Of a DNA stretch of 64,000 nucleotides, positions 39,579 through 51,057 are shown piece after piece. The DNA is from Leeia oryzae DSM 17879 (lineage in GTDB: Bacteria > Pseudomonadota > Gammaproteobacteria > Burkholderiales > Leeiaceae): contig NZ_AQXU01000024.1 in NCBI RefSeq assembly GCF_000376945.1, positions 124,001-188,000 of the forward strand. The letters are read 5' to 3'. Each line of letters starts with the position of its first letter. The stretch's first letter is position 1. The notes below the pieces were generated by a model, which saw only the letters and a list, made by a program, of their open reading frames with translations, made no database searches and was not told where the DNA came from. The translations under genes were made by a program, and so were the position numbers.

Positions 39579-40034
39579 ATGGCAACAATGGATATTCATG
39601 ATATTTTGAAACATCTTCCGCATCGTTACCCGTTTCTGCTAGTAGACCGGGTACTGGAAGTCGAGCCGGGGAAAAACATTGTTGCCTTGAAAAACGTGAC
39701 AATCAATGAGCCGTTTTTCCCGGGGCATTTCCCGCATCATCCGGTCATGCCTGGGGTATTGATTCTGGAGGCGCTGGCACAAGCTGCTGCGATCCTGTCA
39801 TTCAAGACCATGGGTACGCTGCCGGATGATAACTCTGTCTATTATTTTGCCGGTATCGACGGGGCACGTTTTAAACGTCCGGTCTCTGCTGGTGACCAAC
39901 TGCACTTGTGCGTAGAGATCGTTGCGCAGAAGCGGGGCATCTGGAAGTTCAAGGCAGAGGCCCGTGTGGATGGCCAGGTAGCGACCGAGGCTGATCTTAC
40001 TTGCGCCGTGCGCCAGCTGGAAAAGTCTGAGTAA
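39579..40034 (+). CDS. fabZ: 3-hydroxyacyl-ACP dehydratase FabZ
   Basis: 151 residues; a start three codons later (ATG 39588, MDIHDIL) is also possible. Hot-dog fold enzyme of fatty-acid elongation competing with LpxA for 3-hydroxyacyl-ACP. The active-site block [20 protein letters not shown] contains the catalytic His and Glu. It follows lpxD after one base. Confidence 0.97.
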   Translation: MATMDIHDILKHLPHRYPFLLVDRVLEVEPGKNIVALKNVTINEPFFPGHFPHHPVMPGVLILEALAQAAAILSFKTMGTLPDDNSVYYFAGIDGARFKRPVSAGDQLHLCVEIVAQKRGIWKFKAEARVDGQVATEADLTCAVRQLEKSE

Positions 40035-40043
40035 AGGAAGTCT

Positions 40044-40823
40044 ATGACCGTCTCCATTCATGAAACGGCGATTGTTCATCCTAAAGCCAGACTGGGTACC
40101 AATGTCAGCGTGGGGCCATACTCGATTATCGGCGAGCATGTAGAAATTGGTGATGATTGCCAAGTTGGCCCTCATGTCGTGATCGAGGGTCATACCACGA
40201 TCGGCGCCAGAAACCGGTTTTATCAGTTCAGTTCGATTGGTGCCAATCCGCAAGACAAAAAATATGCGGGCGAGCCAACCAGACTGGAGATTGGTAGCGA
40301 CAATACCATCCGTGAGTTCTGTACCTTCAATACCGGTACGGCGCAAGACGGTGGGCTGACCAAGGTGGGTAACCATAACTGGATCATGGCGTATGTGCAT
40401 ATTGCCCATGATTGTCTGGTCGGTGACAGGACGATTTTTGCCAACAATGCCCAGCTTGCCGGTCATGTGCATGTCGGGGACTGGGTGATTCTCGGCGGTT
40501 TTACCGTCGTTCACCAGTTTGTACAGATTGGCGCCCACAGCATGACGGCGATGGGGACGATCCTGTTCCAGGATGTGCCAGCTTTTGTCATGGCGTCTGG
40601 CAATCCGTCTGCTGCGCATGGCATCAATGCCGAAGGTTTGAAGCGCAGGGGGTTTTCGGCAGAAGATATCCAGATGATTCGTCGTGCCTATAAGACCCTG
40701 TACAAATCCGGCAAGACATTTGCGGAAGCAAAAGTCGAGATTGCGGCCATGGCGTCGGAAAGCCAGGCAATTGGTTTATTGAGCCAGTCGTTGGAAAATG
40801 CAACGCGTGGCATTGTCCGTTAA
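40044..40823 (+). CDS. lpxA: UDP-N-acetylglucosamine acyltransferase LpxA
   Basis: 259 residues. First step of lipid A synthesis. Hexapeptide-repeat beta-helix from residue ~5 (IHETAIVHPKARLGTNVSVG) with the catalytic His region AYVHIAHDCLVGD, then a helical C-terminal domain (NAEGLKRRGFSAEDIQMIR). AAAGGAAG precedes the ATG. Confidence 0.98.
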   Translation: MTVSIHETAIVHPKARLGTNVSVGPYSIIGEHVEIGDDCQVGPHVVIEGHTTIGARNRFYQFSSIGANPQDKKYAGEPTRLEIGSDNTIREFCTFNTGTAQDGGLTKVGNHNWIMAYVHIAHDCLVGDRTIFANNAQLAGHVHVGDWVILGGFTVVHQFVQIGAHSMTAMGTILFQDVPAFVMASGNPSAAHGINAEGLKRRGFSAEDIQMIRRAYKTLYKSGKTFAEAKVEIAAMASESQAIGLLSQSLENATRGIVR

Positions 40824-40917
40824 CGGTGTTTGATTCGTCACACTTATAACAGCAGACACAAGAAATTCATGCCAGTGAATCATGTCTGTATATCTAGTCA
40901 GAAAAGGGAGGTGGTAA

Positions 40918-42075
40918 ATGGTCGATACACGGCCTTTTACCATTGCAATGGTAGCAGGAGAAGCATCGGGTGATTCTTTGGGGGCGCATCTGATCAGTGC
41001 CCTGAAAGCACATCTGCCGAATGCCCGTTTTGTGGGTATTGGTGGCCCGAAGATGATTCGCGAGGGATTTGAAACCTGGTGGCCGCAAGAGAAATTGGCG
41101 GTCATGGGCTATGTCGAAGTCCTGAAACACTATCGTGAAATTGTCGGTATTCGTAAAGCGCTCAAACAGCGTCTGCTGGATCTGAAACCGGATGTTTTTA
41201 TCGGTATTGATGCACCGGGTTTTAATCTGGATCTGGAACTGGACCTGAAGCGCAGGCATATTCGCACGATTCATTATGTCAGCCCCTCCATCTGGGCATG
41301 GAAGGCCAAGCGCATTCATAAAATCAAGCGTGCGGTTGATCATGTGCTGGCGTTGTTTCCGTTTGAACCTGAGCTTTACAAGGCCGAGCAGATTCCCGTG
41401 ACGTATGTCGGTCATCCGCTGGCTGATATCTTTCCAATGACGCCGCCCAAACAGGAAATGCGCGAGCAGATGCGCATTGCACAGGCTCGTCCGGTATTTG
41501 CCTTGTTGCCGGGTAGTCGTCAGAGCGAAGTCCGTCAGCATGCGACATTGTTTGTGCGTACGGCTCGCAAAATTACCGAGTCCGTGCCGGATGCATTGTT
41601 TCTGGTGCCGTTAATGACGCGAGAAACTCGCGAAATCTTCGAAAAAGCGTGCTATACAGAAGGTGCCGGTGAGCTAGACATCACGCTGATGTACGGGCAC
41701 GCACCAGAAGCCATGACCGTGGCTGATGTGGTATTGGTTGCCAGTGGTACTGCCACTCTCGAAGCTGCGTTGTTGAAGCGTCCGATGGTGATTACTTACA
41801 AAATGTCGGCAATTACCTGGTGGCTGATGACCCGGAAAATGTACCTGCCGTATGTCGGTTTGCCCAACATTCTGAACAAGGCATTTGTGGTGCCAGAAAT
41901 TCTGCAAAAGCAAGCAACACCAGACCGGCTGGCTGAGGCCGTGGTGAGTGCGTACAAGGACAAGGATGGGCAGAAAGCCCTGGTGGCCAAATTCACCAGC
42001 ATGCATCAGCTTTTGAAGCAGAATACTTCGCTCCGTGCAGCTGAAGCCGTATTGCATGTACTAGGAGCAGAATGA
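40918..42075 (+). CDS. lpxB: Lipid A disaccharide synthase LpxB
   Basis: 385 residues with a very strong GGGAGG ribosome site. GT-B/GT19 glycosyltransferase condensing UDP-diacylglucosamine with lipid X. Motifs: [54 protein letters not shown] and [21 protein letters not shown] 94-base gap separates it from lpxA, and the stop overlaps rnhB by four bases. Confidence 0.98.
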   Translation: MVDTRPFTIAMVAGEASGDSLGAHLISALKAHLPNARFVGIGGPKMIREGFETWWPQEKLAVMGYVEVLKHYREIVGIRKALKQRLLDLKPDVFIGIDAPGFNLDLELDLKRRHIRTIHYVSPSIWAWKAKRIHKIKRAVDHVLALFPFEPELYKAEQIPVTYVGHPLADIFPMTPPKQEMREQMRIAQARPVFALLPGSRQSEVRQHATLFVRTARKITESVPDALFLVPLMTRETREIFEKACYTEGAGELDITLMYGHAPEAMTVADVVLVASGTATLEAALLKRPMVITYKMSAITWWLMTRKMYLPYVGLPNILNKAFVVPEILQKQATPDRLAEAVVSAYKDKDGQKALVAKFTSMHQLLKQNTSLRAAEAVLHVLGAE

Positions 42076-42689
42076 TGGTGGACGCATGGCCTGATGGCCA
42101 TTGCGGGGTGGATGAGGCTGGCCGTGGCCCACTGGCCGGTCCGGTGTATGCTGCCGCGGTAATGCTGGACCCCGAAAAGCCGATTATCGGTTTGGCGGAC
42201 TCCAAGAAATTGAGTGAAAAGCAGCGTAACCTGCTGGCGCAGGAGATTCGTGAAAAGGCCCTGGCCTATTGCGTCACATTTGCGACGGAAGCAGAAATTG
42301 ACCGCCTGAACATATTGCATGCAACCATGCTGGCCATGCAGCGTGCGGTCGCTGGGCTGAGCCAGCTGCCCCGGATTGCCTTGATCGATGGTAACCGGAC
42401 ACCCAAAATGCTGGTGCCAGCCAAGGCCATCGTCAAGGGGGATGCACTGGTGCCCGCCATTTCGGCGGCGTCCATTCTGGCAAAAACGGCACGGGATGCC
42501 GTGATGGTGGAGATGCATGAGCAGTATCCGCAGTATGGTTTTGATCAGCACAAAGGCTACCCGACGGCAGCCCATTTGGCGGCCATTGCCCGGTTTGGGG
42601 TGTTACCGGTGCACAGAAAATCTTTTGCGCCGGTCAGAAATGCACTGAATCAGTCGCAACCTGCGCAAAACCTGCTGGATTTTCAGTAG
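42072..42689 (+). CDS. rnhB: Ribonuclease HII
   Basis: 205 residues. Removes RNA from DNA-RNA hybrids and single misincorporated ribonucleotides. Catalytic residues lie in [18 protein letters not shown] (DE), [12 protein letters not shown] and [15 protein letters not shown]. It is coupled to lpxB. In many relatives dnaE follows; here the next genes are motAB. Confidence 0.97.
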   Translation: MMVDAWPDGHCGVDEAGRGPLAGPVYAAAVMLDPEKPIIGLADSKKLSEKQRNLLAQEIREKALAYCVTFATEAEIDRLNILHATMLAMQRAVAGLSQLPRIALIDGNRTPKMLVPAKAIVKGDALVPAISAASILAKTARDAVMVEMHEQYPQYGFDQHKGYPTAAHLAAIARFGVLPVHRKSFAPVRNALNQSQPAQNLLDFQ

Positions 42690-42777
42690 GGAAGTGTCTT
42701 TACTGAGCATATCGGCAAGCGATAATGTCGTGGCATAATGAAATAAAGTACCGGAAAGCTTTTAAAGGAAAACAACG

Positions 42778-43635
42778 ATGTTTGTGATCATCGGTTATGT
42801 TGTCATGTTTGGTGCCATTTTTGGTGCCTATGCTTCGCATGGCGGGCATTTGGGGGCTTTGTGGCAACCGTCGGAAGTGGTGATGATTTTTGGTGGCGGC
42901 CTGGGCGCGATGGTGGTCGGGTTTGGCGGCAAACCCCTGAAAGCCACGCTGAAAGCATTGCCATCGGTCTTCAAGGGCAGTCCGTTCAACAAGGCATTCT
43001 ATATGGACTTGTTTGCGGTTCTGTTCGAACTGCTGACCAAGGTGCGTAAAGAAGGCTTGATGTCTATCGAAGGGGACGTGGAAGAGCCTGAAAAAAGCCC
43101 GATTTTCAGCAAATACCCCAAGATTCTGCATGATCATCATCTGATTGATTTCATCACCGATTATTTGCGCCTGATGGTGGGGGGCAACCTGAACGCGTTT
43201 GAAATTGAAAACCTGATGGATAACGAAATTGAAACCCATCATCACGAGGGTGCCATCCCGAGCGGAGCCATTGCGAAACTCGGTGATGCGTTGCCTGCAT
43301 TCGGTATTGTGGCTGCGGTGATGGGGGTGGTGCATACCATGGGCTCGTTGCAGCTACCACCACCTGAGCTGGGTGAACTGATTGGCGCGGCCCTGGTGGG
43401 TACCTTCATGGGTATTTTGCTGGCCTACGGGATGGTGGGGCCTTTGTCTACCGTACTGGAATTCAAGGCGGATGAGTCCACCAAAGTTTATCAGACCGTC
43501 AAGGTGACTCTGCTGGCCAGCCTGAACGGTTATGCGCCACAGATTGCGGTGGAGTTCGGACGCAAGGTACTGTATTCCACCGAGCGCCCATCCTTTAAAG
43601 AGCTGGAAGATTTTGTGAAACAGAAGAAGCAGTAA
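42778..43635 (+). CDS. motA: Flagellar stator protein MotA
   Basis: 285 residues, four membrane helices (VIIGYVVMFGAIFGAYASHG; ALPAFGIVAAVMGVVHTMG; IGAALVGTFMGILLAYGMVG) and a large cytoplasmic loop (~60-165) that contacts FliG. Proton-channel stator with MotB. AAAGGA precedes the ATG. The conserved Pro in the third/fourth helix region and the charged loop are present. Followed by motB after 52 bases. Confidence 0.96.
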   Translation: MFVIIGYVVMFGAIFGAYASHGGHLGALWQPSEVVMIFGGGLGAMVVGFGGKPLKATLKALPSVFKGSPFNKAFYMDLFAVLFELLTKVRKEGLMSIEGDVEEPEKSPIFSKYPKILHDHHLIDFITDYLRLMVGGNLNAFEIENLMDNEIETHHHEGAIPSGAIAKLGDALPAFGIVAAVMGVVHTMGSLQLPPPELGELIGAALVGTFMGILLAYGMVGPLSTVLEFKADESTKVYQTVKVTLLASLNGYAPQIAVEFGRKVLYSTERPSFKELEDFVKQKKQ

Positions 43636-43687
43636 TGGCTTTGTGTACTGAAACCACTAACATGCTTTATCTGTTGAAAGTTGCAAG

Positions 43688-44587
43688 ATGAGTGATGATT
43701 CCCAACGTCCGATAGTCGTCAAGAAAATCAACAAAGGTCACGGTGGCCACCATGGGGGCGCCTGGAAAATCGCGTATGCTGACTTTGTTACTGCGATGAT
43801 GGCGTTTTTCTTGTTGATGTGGCTGTTGGGTTCAGTCTCCAAGGGCAAGCTGTCGGGTATTTCGGATTACTTTAATACGCCGCTGAAAGTTGCCCTGATG
43901 GGCGGGGATAGTACGGGGAATGCCAGTAGCGTGATTCCCGGTGGTGGCCAGGACTTGCAGCGTGTATCCGGCGAAATTGCCCATGGACAAAATTCGGATC
44001 CGGTAGCAGACAAGAAAGCACGTCAGCAGGCAGAGAAATTGAAATTCGAGGCCCTGAAACAAAGTATTCAGGCCGCAATTGATAAAAACCCGGAATTATC
44101 CCAGTTTAAAAATCAGCTGTTGATAGACATGACCCCAGAGGGGTTGCGTATCCAGCTGGTGGACGAAAAAAACCGGCCAATGTTTGATACGGGCAGTGCC
44201 AAATTGCAGCCTTATTCGGTGCAGTTGCTGCATGATCTGGGTAGCCTGCTCAATGAGGTGCCAAACAAGATCAGCCTTTCCGGCCATACGGATACGCTCC
44301 AGTATGTGGGGGGCGACAAAGGCTACAGCAACTGGGAGCTTTCTGCAGATCGTGCCAATACTTCTCGGCGCGAGATGGTGGTAGGGGGCTTGCAGGAAGG
44401 CAAGGTACTGAGGGTCGTCGGTCTGGGGCCAGCGGTGCCACTGGATAGCGAGCATCCGGATGCGCCGATTAACCGGCGGATCAGCATCATTGTACTGAAT
44501 GAAGAAACAACCGCCTCGATTATCAAGAATAGTGGCAAGACCGACCCAGGCGGAGAGGCTTTGCTTGAACAGGCTGCTTCAAAGTAA
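43688..44587 (+). CDS. motB: Flagellar stator protein MotB
   Basis: 299 residues. A basic His/Gly-rich N-terminus precedes one membrane helix with the essential proton-binding D32 (WKIAYADFVTAMMAFFLLMW). A plug/linker region follows, then a C-terminal OmpA-like peptidoglycan-binding domain (ISLSGHTDTLQYVGG, WELSADRANTSRREM, DAPINRRISIIVL). Confidence 0.96.
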   Translation: MSDDSQRPIVVKKINKGHGGHHGGAWKIAYADFVTAMMAFFLLMWLLGSVSKGKLSGISDYFNTPLKVALMGGDSTGNASSVIPGGGQDLQRVSGEIAHGQNSDPVADKKARQQAEKLKFEALKQSIQAAIDKNPELSQFKNQLLIDMTPEGLRIQLVDEKNRPMFDTGSAKLQPYSVQLLHDLGSLLNEVPNKISLSGHTDTLQYVGGDKGYSNWELSADRANTSRREMVVGGLQEGKVLRVVGLGPAVPLDSEHPDAPINRRISIIVLNEETTASIIKNSGKTDPGGEALLEQAASK

Positions 44588-44621
44588 GCATGTTGTCTGA
44601 CATGCATATGTGTTGTTTTAC

Positions 44622-45404
44622 ATGACCAGCAAGCTGCGCTTTGTTCGTTTGACATTCAGCTTTCTGCTGGTGGTCTTGAGTGGCTGGATGGCGACTTCGC
44701 TGGTATTGTCCTTGGGGCAATTTGGGTCACCCTGGTTACGGTTGGCCTTTGCCATTGCCTGTTACTCAGGTGTTGTCTGGTGGCTGTCTGCCATCTGTTT
44801 GCATAACCGGGTCTGGCGCTCTGCTGCATTGCTGTTTTATCCCGTTACCTTGCTGGCGGTTGCGGCGAATGTGCCCGTCTGGCTGCCATTGGTTGCGTTG
44901 TTGTTGTTGATATTGGCTGGCGGACAGGCATGGAGAGGGCGCGTTCCTTTGTTTCTGAGCCATGCTGCAGTGCTTGATGCGTTGAACCAGATTTTGCCGG
45001 AGACGCCCCGTCTGGTATTTGCCGAGCTGGGGAGTGGTACAGGAACGGTGCTTGCGCATATTTGCAGCAGACGACCGGATTGGCAGCTTCATGGCTATGA
45101 ACTGGCCTGGTTGCCATACAGCTATTCCTGGTGGAGGTTCCGCCGTCAGAAGCGTGTGACCTTGCACCGGCAGGACTTCATGGCGACAGACTGGTCTGGC
45201 TTTGACGTGGTTTATGCATTTCTTTCTCCACTGGTGATGGAGGATGTCTGGCAAAAGGCGATGCAGGAAATGAAACCAGGCAGTCTATTGATCAGTAATT
45301 CGTTTGACGTGGCAGAGCACCCTGCAGATATCATGCTGGATACCGGCAAGCACCGTCAGGCGCGTGTGCTGGTCTGGAAAATGAAGGCTAAAGAAGAGGC
45401 TTAA
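44622..45404 (+). CDS. Membrane-anchored class I SAM-dependent methyltransferase-like protein
   Basis: About 260 residues from ATG 44622; a TTG at 44610 is possible and neither has a clear ribosome site. Three or four hydrophobic segments occupy residues ~8-100. A Rossmann methyltransferase-like domain follows, with SAM motif I FAELGSGTGTVLAHI, an acidic position after HGYELAWLPYS, RQDFMATDWSGFDVVYAF, and KPGSLLISNSF. The target is unknown. It sits five bases before an HDOD gene and right after motAB, so it may belong to a motility or signalling transcript. Confidence 0.7.
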   Translation: MTSKLRFVRLTFSFLLVVLSGWMATSLVLSLGQFGSPWLRLAFAIACYSGVVWWLSAICLHNRVWRSAALLFYPVTLLAVAANVPVWLPLVALLLLILAGGQAWRGRVPLFLSHAAVLDALNQILPETPRLVFAELGSGTGTVLAHICSRRPDWQLHGYELAWLPYSYSWWRFRRQKRVTLHRQDFMATDWSGFDVVYAFLSPLVMEDVWQKAMQEMKPGSLLISNSFDVAEHPADIMLDTGKHRQARVLVWKMKAKEEA

Positions 45405-45409
45405 TCAAG

Positions 45410-46858
45410 GTGACAACTGAATTCACGGTTGATCAATTTCCCGCAGCAGCACCTTATCTGAAGGGGTGGCAGACCCTGCCATGGCCAGCCAGACTGTCGA
45501 CCCTCGAGCAGTTGCGATCTGCCAAAACCCAAACCTCCATGACGACCGCCCGGCTGGCGTCAATTATCCGGCACGACCCCTTTTTGACTGCGCAATTGCT
45601 GGGTTATGTGAATAGCGCACCCAGAGGCAACTTTGCCAGTGATGTTACCACCATAGAGCATGCCTTGATGCTGGTGGGTATCGAGCCATTCTTTGAACGG
45701 TTTGGCCGCCGTATGCCGGTTGAACGCCTGCTAGAGAAAGAACCTGTTCGCTTGTCGCTCATGCAGCAGCGTTTGGCCATTTGTGAATACGCAGGCATGG
45801 TTGCCGAAGAGTTGGCCAATATCCGCCATGACAGTAAAGCCGAGGAAATCGGGATTGCTGCGTTGTTACACGACCTGGCTGAACCGCTGTTACTGCTGAC
45901 GCACCCTCAGCTCATGACGGACCTGAAAGAGTTTGCCTTGAGCAACCGGATGTGGTTTGACCCGGTGCAGCAACAGGCACGGTTTGGTGTTACTTATGGC
46001 GCCATGCGTATATTGCTGGCAAAGCAGTGCGGTTTGCCCAGCCTGTTTACCGACCTGATGACGCAGGAAGAAAGCGAACATCCACGGGTATTGACTGTCC
46101 AGTTTGCCGTGAAGTGGGCACATTGGCTATGGCATGGCTGGTGGTCGGAAGAGTTGCATCAGGCTTTGCATGCGCTGGCGGCCGTCTTCATGAAGCCTGC
46201 TGATCTGATCTGGCAACGCCTGATACAACTCACCCTTAGACTGGCACATCAGGATAACTGGAAGAACATGCCAAGTCCGGCGTGCTGGCTACCGATGCTG
46301 CCGGGTGACTGGCCATTGCCTAAAGCAGCACCCAAAGCTCATGCATGGCCGGATGTGGCGATGGTCGACAAGGTGATCAAGCAGCTGCAGCAGAAAGATG
46401 AAGATCTGGATGTCGGACAGGTAATGACCATTTTGTTCCGTGGCGTCCGATTGGGGGCTGGTCTGGACCGGGTGGCTTTTTTAGTGCAACCCAAGGGCGA
46501 ATTGCTGCTCAAGCCCCGTTTTGTCGTGGGCATACCGGAAGAGCACCCGATGCATTCGCTCCAGACCGACCTGAACGCCCCCCATTTGTTTACCCGTCTG
46601 TCTTCCAAAACCCAGGGGGTTTGGTACGGACAGCATAATCGTGCCACCATGCAAAGTCTGTTACCGCATGTGGTTGCCACCGAACCGGATCGTGACTGGG
46701 TTGCCATGTCATTATGGGTGCATGGGCATCCCTTGGGGATCCTGTATGCCGATGGCGGCAAGCATCGCTCCCAGCTGGAAGAGCCAACGTATCTGGCATT
46801 CAAGCAACTGGCCCTGGCTGCAATTACAGCGCTGGAACATTCCGCAAAGCTTAGGTAA
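45410..46858 (+). CDS. HDOD-domain signalling protein
   Basis: 482 residues, GTG start. The HDOD domain covers ~20-270: TLPWPARLSTLEQLRSA, SIIRHDPFLTAQLLGYVNSA, TTIEHALMLVG, EEIGIAALLHDLAEPLLLL. The C-terminal ~150 residues look GAF-like (LFRGVRLGAGLDRVAFLV, WVAMSLWVHGHPLGILYADG). HDOD proteins are linked to motility, biofilm and c-di-GMP responses in Proteobacteria; an HD pair is visible but the metal site of true HD-GYP phosphodiesterases is not. Between the methyltransferase-like gene and a SpoU methylase. Confidence 0.82.
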   Translation: MTTEFTVDQFPAAAPYLKGWQTLPWPARLSTLEQLRSAKTQTSMTTARLASIIRHDPFLTAQLLGYVNSAPRGNFASDVTTIEHALMLVGIEPFFERFGRRMPVERLLEKEPVRLSLMQQRLAICEYAGMVAEELANIRHDSKAEEIGIAALLHDLAEPLLLLTHPQLMTDLKEFALSNRMWFDPVQQQARFGVTYGAMRILLAKQCGLPSLFTDLMTQEESEHPRVLTVQFAVKWAHWLWHGWWSEELHQALHALAAVFMKPADLIWQRLIQLTLRLAHQDNWKNMPSPACWLPMLPGDWPLPKAAPKAHAWPDVAMVDKVIKQLQQKDEDLDVGQVMTILFRGVRLGAGLDRVAFLVQPKGELLLKPRFVVGIPEEHPMHSLQTDLNAPHLFTRLSSKTQGVWYGQHNRATMQSLLPHVVATEPDRDWVAMSLWVHGHPLGILYADGGKHRSQLEEPTYLAFKQLALAAITALEHSAKLR

Positions 46859-46869
46859 CCCATCAGATC

Positions 46870-47670
46870 ATGTCGTTTGTCTTAATTCAATCTGCTGCCA
46901 ATACGAGATTCAAGCATCTGAAAAAACTGGCCACGAGCCGGCGTGAACGTCTTGAGTCCGGCCAAACCCTGCTGGATGGCATTCATCTGTTGCAAAGTGC
47001 ATTGGCACATGGCTTACCGCTTGCGGAACTGATCGTTAGTGAGTCTGGCCTGTTAAAGCCGGAAATCAGTGCTTTTGTCTCTTTGCATGATGACATGCCG
47101 GGTGTCATCCTCTCTGATGCGCTGTTTGCGCAACTGACTGAGTTGCCTTCCCCGACCGGGGTGATGGCCCTGTTTGCCATACCTGGGGAGCAAGCGGTGG
47201 ATGTATTGCATGCACCCGTATCCAATGTCTTGTTGCTGGACGGAGTGCAGGACCCTGGCAATGTCGGGTCTATTCTGCGTACGGCCGCTGCTGCGGGCGT
47301 ATCTCATGTGATGATGTCTGATGCCTGCGCAGACGCCTGGTCGCCCAAGGTGTTGCGAGCAGGGATGGGGGCGCATTTTGGATTGTCTCTCCTGACGAAG
47401 GTTGACCTGATTGCTTACGTGGCCTCCTTGCCGGCATCTGTGTTGTCCGTAACAACGGCGCTGGATGCCACGCATAGCCTGTATGACCTTGACCTGCGCC
47501 AGCCGGTTGTCTGGGTGATGGGGAGCGAAGGACAAGGGGTGCGCAAGGATCTACAGGCGAGTTGTAATACGGCGATCCGGATTCCGATGGCGGGCATGAC
47601 GGAATCTTTGAATGTTGCCGCTGCAACCGCGATTTGTCTGTTTGAGCAGCATCGGCAAAATCTGGTGTGA
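46870..47670 (+). CDS. SpoU/TrmH-family RNA 2'-O-methyltransferase
   Basis: 266 residues. An N-terminal substrate-binding region (NTRFKHLKKLATSRRERLES) is followed by a SPOUT knot: VLLLDGVQDPGNVGSILRTA, VWVMGSEGQGVRKDL and IPMAGMTESLNVAAATAICL. These are the three SpoU motifs. It methylates rRNA or tRNA; the family layout resembles RlmB/TsnR-type enzymes, but the target cannot be told from sequence. Starts 11 bases after the HDOD gene and ends at a strong shared terminator. Confidence 0.9.
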   Translation: MSFVLIQSAANTRFKHLKKLATSRRERLESGQTLLDGIHLLQSALAHGLPLAELIVSESGLLKPEISAFVSLHDDMPGVILSDALFAQLTELPSPTGVMALFAIPGEQAVDVLHAPVSNVLLLDGVQDPGNVGSILRTAAAAGVSHVMMSDACADAWSPKVLRAGMGAHFGLSLLTKVDLIAYVASLPASVLSVTTALDATHSLYDLDLRQPVVWVMGSEGQGVRKDLQASCNTAIRIPMAGMTESLNVAAATAICLFEQHRQNLV

Positions 47671-47710
47671 ATTAAGCTGAAAAGTGTTGTGCCAGTGAAA
47701 TGGTGGGCCA

Positions 47711-47760
47711 TTTAGCACAATAAAAAACCGGGTCGAAACCCGGTTTTTTATTGTGCTAAA
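47711..47760. terminator. Bidirectional terminator between SpoU methylase and guaB
   Basis: A 50-base perfect palindrome: 23-base arms around CGAA. The inner part ACCGGGT/ACCCGGT is flanked by A6 and T6, so it should terminate both converging transcripts; the outer TTTAGCACAAT/ATTGTGCTAAA extends it well beyond the usual stem. Confidence 0.92.
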
Positions 47761-47773
47761 CACTAGCAGTGGA

Positions 47774-49369
<1,596 letters not shown>

Positions 49370-49418
49370 TCATCGCTTCGTAGTAATATGACGTAAAAGG
49401 CTTGTAGAAAGTGTTGTC

Positions 49419-49898
49419 ATGATAAAAGTGCTATTTGTGTGCATGGGAAACATCTGCCGAAGCCCGACCGCCGAAGGTGTGTTTCGTGATGTCCTGACAA
49501 AAGCCGGGATGGATGCTCACGTGCAGGTGGATTCGGCGGGTACGCACGCTTATCACGTGGGGGAGGGGCCTGATGCGCGTTCTCAGGAAGCGGCGCAAAA
49601 GCGCGGTATAGACCTGTCGGGTATTCGTGCCAGACAATTGCAGGAAGAGGATTTCTTTCGGTTTGATTACATTCTGGTCATGGATCAGCGAAACCTGAGG
49701 GATCTGCGGCAGATTGCACCCTTGAACCTGGCGGACAAAGCCGAGCTGTTGCTGAATTTCAGCAGCAACTATAGTGGCCAGGAAGTGCCCGATCCGTATT
49801 ACGGCGGGGAGTCCGGATTTGAGCAGGTGCTGGACCGCATAGAAGATGCGGCACAAGGGTTATTGCTGCATCTGCAGATGCAGGTTGATAAAAATTAA
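49419..49898 (+). CDS. Low-molecular-weight protein tyrosine phosphatase
   Basis: 159 residues. The CX5R loop is VCMGNICRSPTAEG (C8, R14), and the general acid D125 is in VPDPYYGG. Family members dephosphorylate tyrosine in bacterial kinases or act in arsenate reduction; the Wzb/Etp-like role needs a BY-kinase partner, and none is nearby. Divergent from guaB. The DPYYGG motif points to a eukaryote-like LMW-PTP subgroup common in Betaproteobacteria. Confidence 0.93.
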   Translation: MIKVLFVCMGNICRSPTAEGVFRDVLTKAGMDAHVQVDSAGTHAYHVGEGPDARSQEAAQKRGIDLSGIRARQLQEEDFFRFDYILVMDQRNLRDLRQIAPLNLADKAELLLNFSSNYSGQEVPDPYYGGESGFEQVLDRIEDAAQGLLLHLQMQVDKN

Positions 49899-49968
49899 AT
49901 GCGCTTCCCGCTGTCTTTAGTATACTGGTTTATATGAATAACCGGATTTAGTGTAGGGTAAATAGCGT

Positions 49969-50343
49969 ATGAAACATCAGGATATTTCTGTTCTGATTAT
50001 TGATGATGATGCCATCCTGCGTTCTTTGATGGGCAGCTTGCTGCGGCAAGAGGGGTATCAGGTTGTCGGTGACGCGTCATCCGCTGAATCTGGCATGCGC
50101 ATGTTCGAACAATACCAGCCCAAAGCGGTGTTGCTGGATATCAATCTGCCGGGCATGGATGGCTTGACCATGCTATCCGAGTTGCGCAGGGAGAGTGAAA
50201 GTGTGAAGGTCATCATGGTGAGCGGGGATGCAACGCTGGATCGGGTCAGAAGTGCATTGTCATCTGGCGCCAGCGGATTTGTTGTCAAACCGATTAATGC
50301 AAACAAGCTACTGTCTGCCATTGAGTTTGCATTTAAAGAATAA
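49969..50343 (+). CDS. Single-domain response regulator
   Basis: 124 residues, one receiver domain: acidic D12/D13 ([13 protein letters not shown]), phosphoacceptor D57 ([14 protein letters not shown]), Ser in VSGDATLD and K107 (GFVVKPIN). No output domain and no kinase nearby. A TATACT-like -10 is visible about 45 bases upstream. It lies 92 bases before ispF; a functional link is not evident. Confidence 0.9.
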   Translation: MKHQDISVLIIDDDAILRSLMGSLLRQEGYQVVGDASSAESGMRMFEQYQPKAVLLDINLPGMDGLTMLSELRRESESVKVIMVSGDATLDRVRSALSSGASGFVVKPINANKLLSAIEFAFKE

Positions 50344-50435
50344 ATAGAGCACAGACTAACAAAGCGGCTTCGAGCCCGGACGGGCCTCGTCTGATGAGGG
50401 GCTTGGCAAGGCGGCTGCGGACCAGGGAGAGCTTG

Positions 50436-50924
50436 ATGAAGCATTGTCCATTCAGGGTAGGTCAGGGGTTTGACGTACATGCGCTGGTACATGATCGTCC
50501 ATTGATTATTGGTGGCGTCACCATCCCTTTTGAGAAAGGGCTGGCTGGTCATTCGGATGCTGACGTCCTGCTGCACGCGATTACCGATGCTTTACTGGGG
50601 GCTGCCGGGCTTGGCGATATCGGCAGGCATTTTCCGGATACCGATGTCAGTTATCTGGGGGCTGACAGCCGTGTGTTGCTGCGCCATGTGGTAGGGCTGG
50701 TGCAGGCCGGTGGCTGGCAGGTGGCCAATATTGATGCCACCATTATTGCGCAAGCACCCAAAATGGCGCCGCACATTCCGGGCATGGTGGAGCTGATTGC
50801 GCTGGACGTGGGGATTTCGCCAAAAGCGGTCAACATCAAGGCCAAAACGACCGAGCGTCTGGGTTTTACCGGCCGGGGAGAAGGGATTGCAGCAGATGCG
50901 GTATGCCTGCTGTGGTCTGAATAA
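50436..50924 (+). CDS. ispF: 2-C-methyl-D-erythritol 2,4-cyclodiphosphate synthase
   Basis: 162 residues from ATG 50436 (GGGAG upstream). Fifth MEP-pathway step. Metal ligands D13 and H15 are in GQGFDVHAL and H47 in [16 protein letters not shown]; the family signature and C-terminal [19 protein letters not shown] are complete. ispD usually precedes or is fused to it but is absent here; a receiver gene occupies that place. Confidence 0.97.
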   Translation: MKHCPFRVGQGFDVHALVHDRPLIIGGVTIPFEKGLAGHSDADVLLHAITDALLGAAGLGDIGRHFPDTDVSYLGADSRVLLRHVVGLVQAGGWQVANIDATIIAQAPKMAPHIPGMVELIALDVGISPKAVNIKAKTTERLGFTGRGEGIAADAVCLLWSE

Positions 50925-51057
50925 ACCCGAGATTCGCCGGCAGATAACCGTTTGTCAGTTGCCTGCCGGCGCTGCTTTATTTTTGTTTTAAACAGGTATA
51001 AATTTGTACCAAGCGAACGTGTTTTCGCTGTTCGGTTTTCATGTAATTTGATGTGAA

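Noticed and set aside
42700-42738. Possible sigma28 promoter upstream of motA (GCGATAAT)
   Set aside because: No proper TAAA-type -35 at 14-16 bases; match too weak to report.
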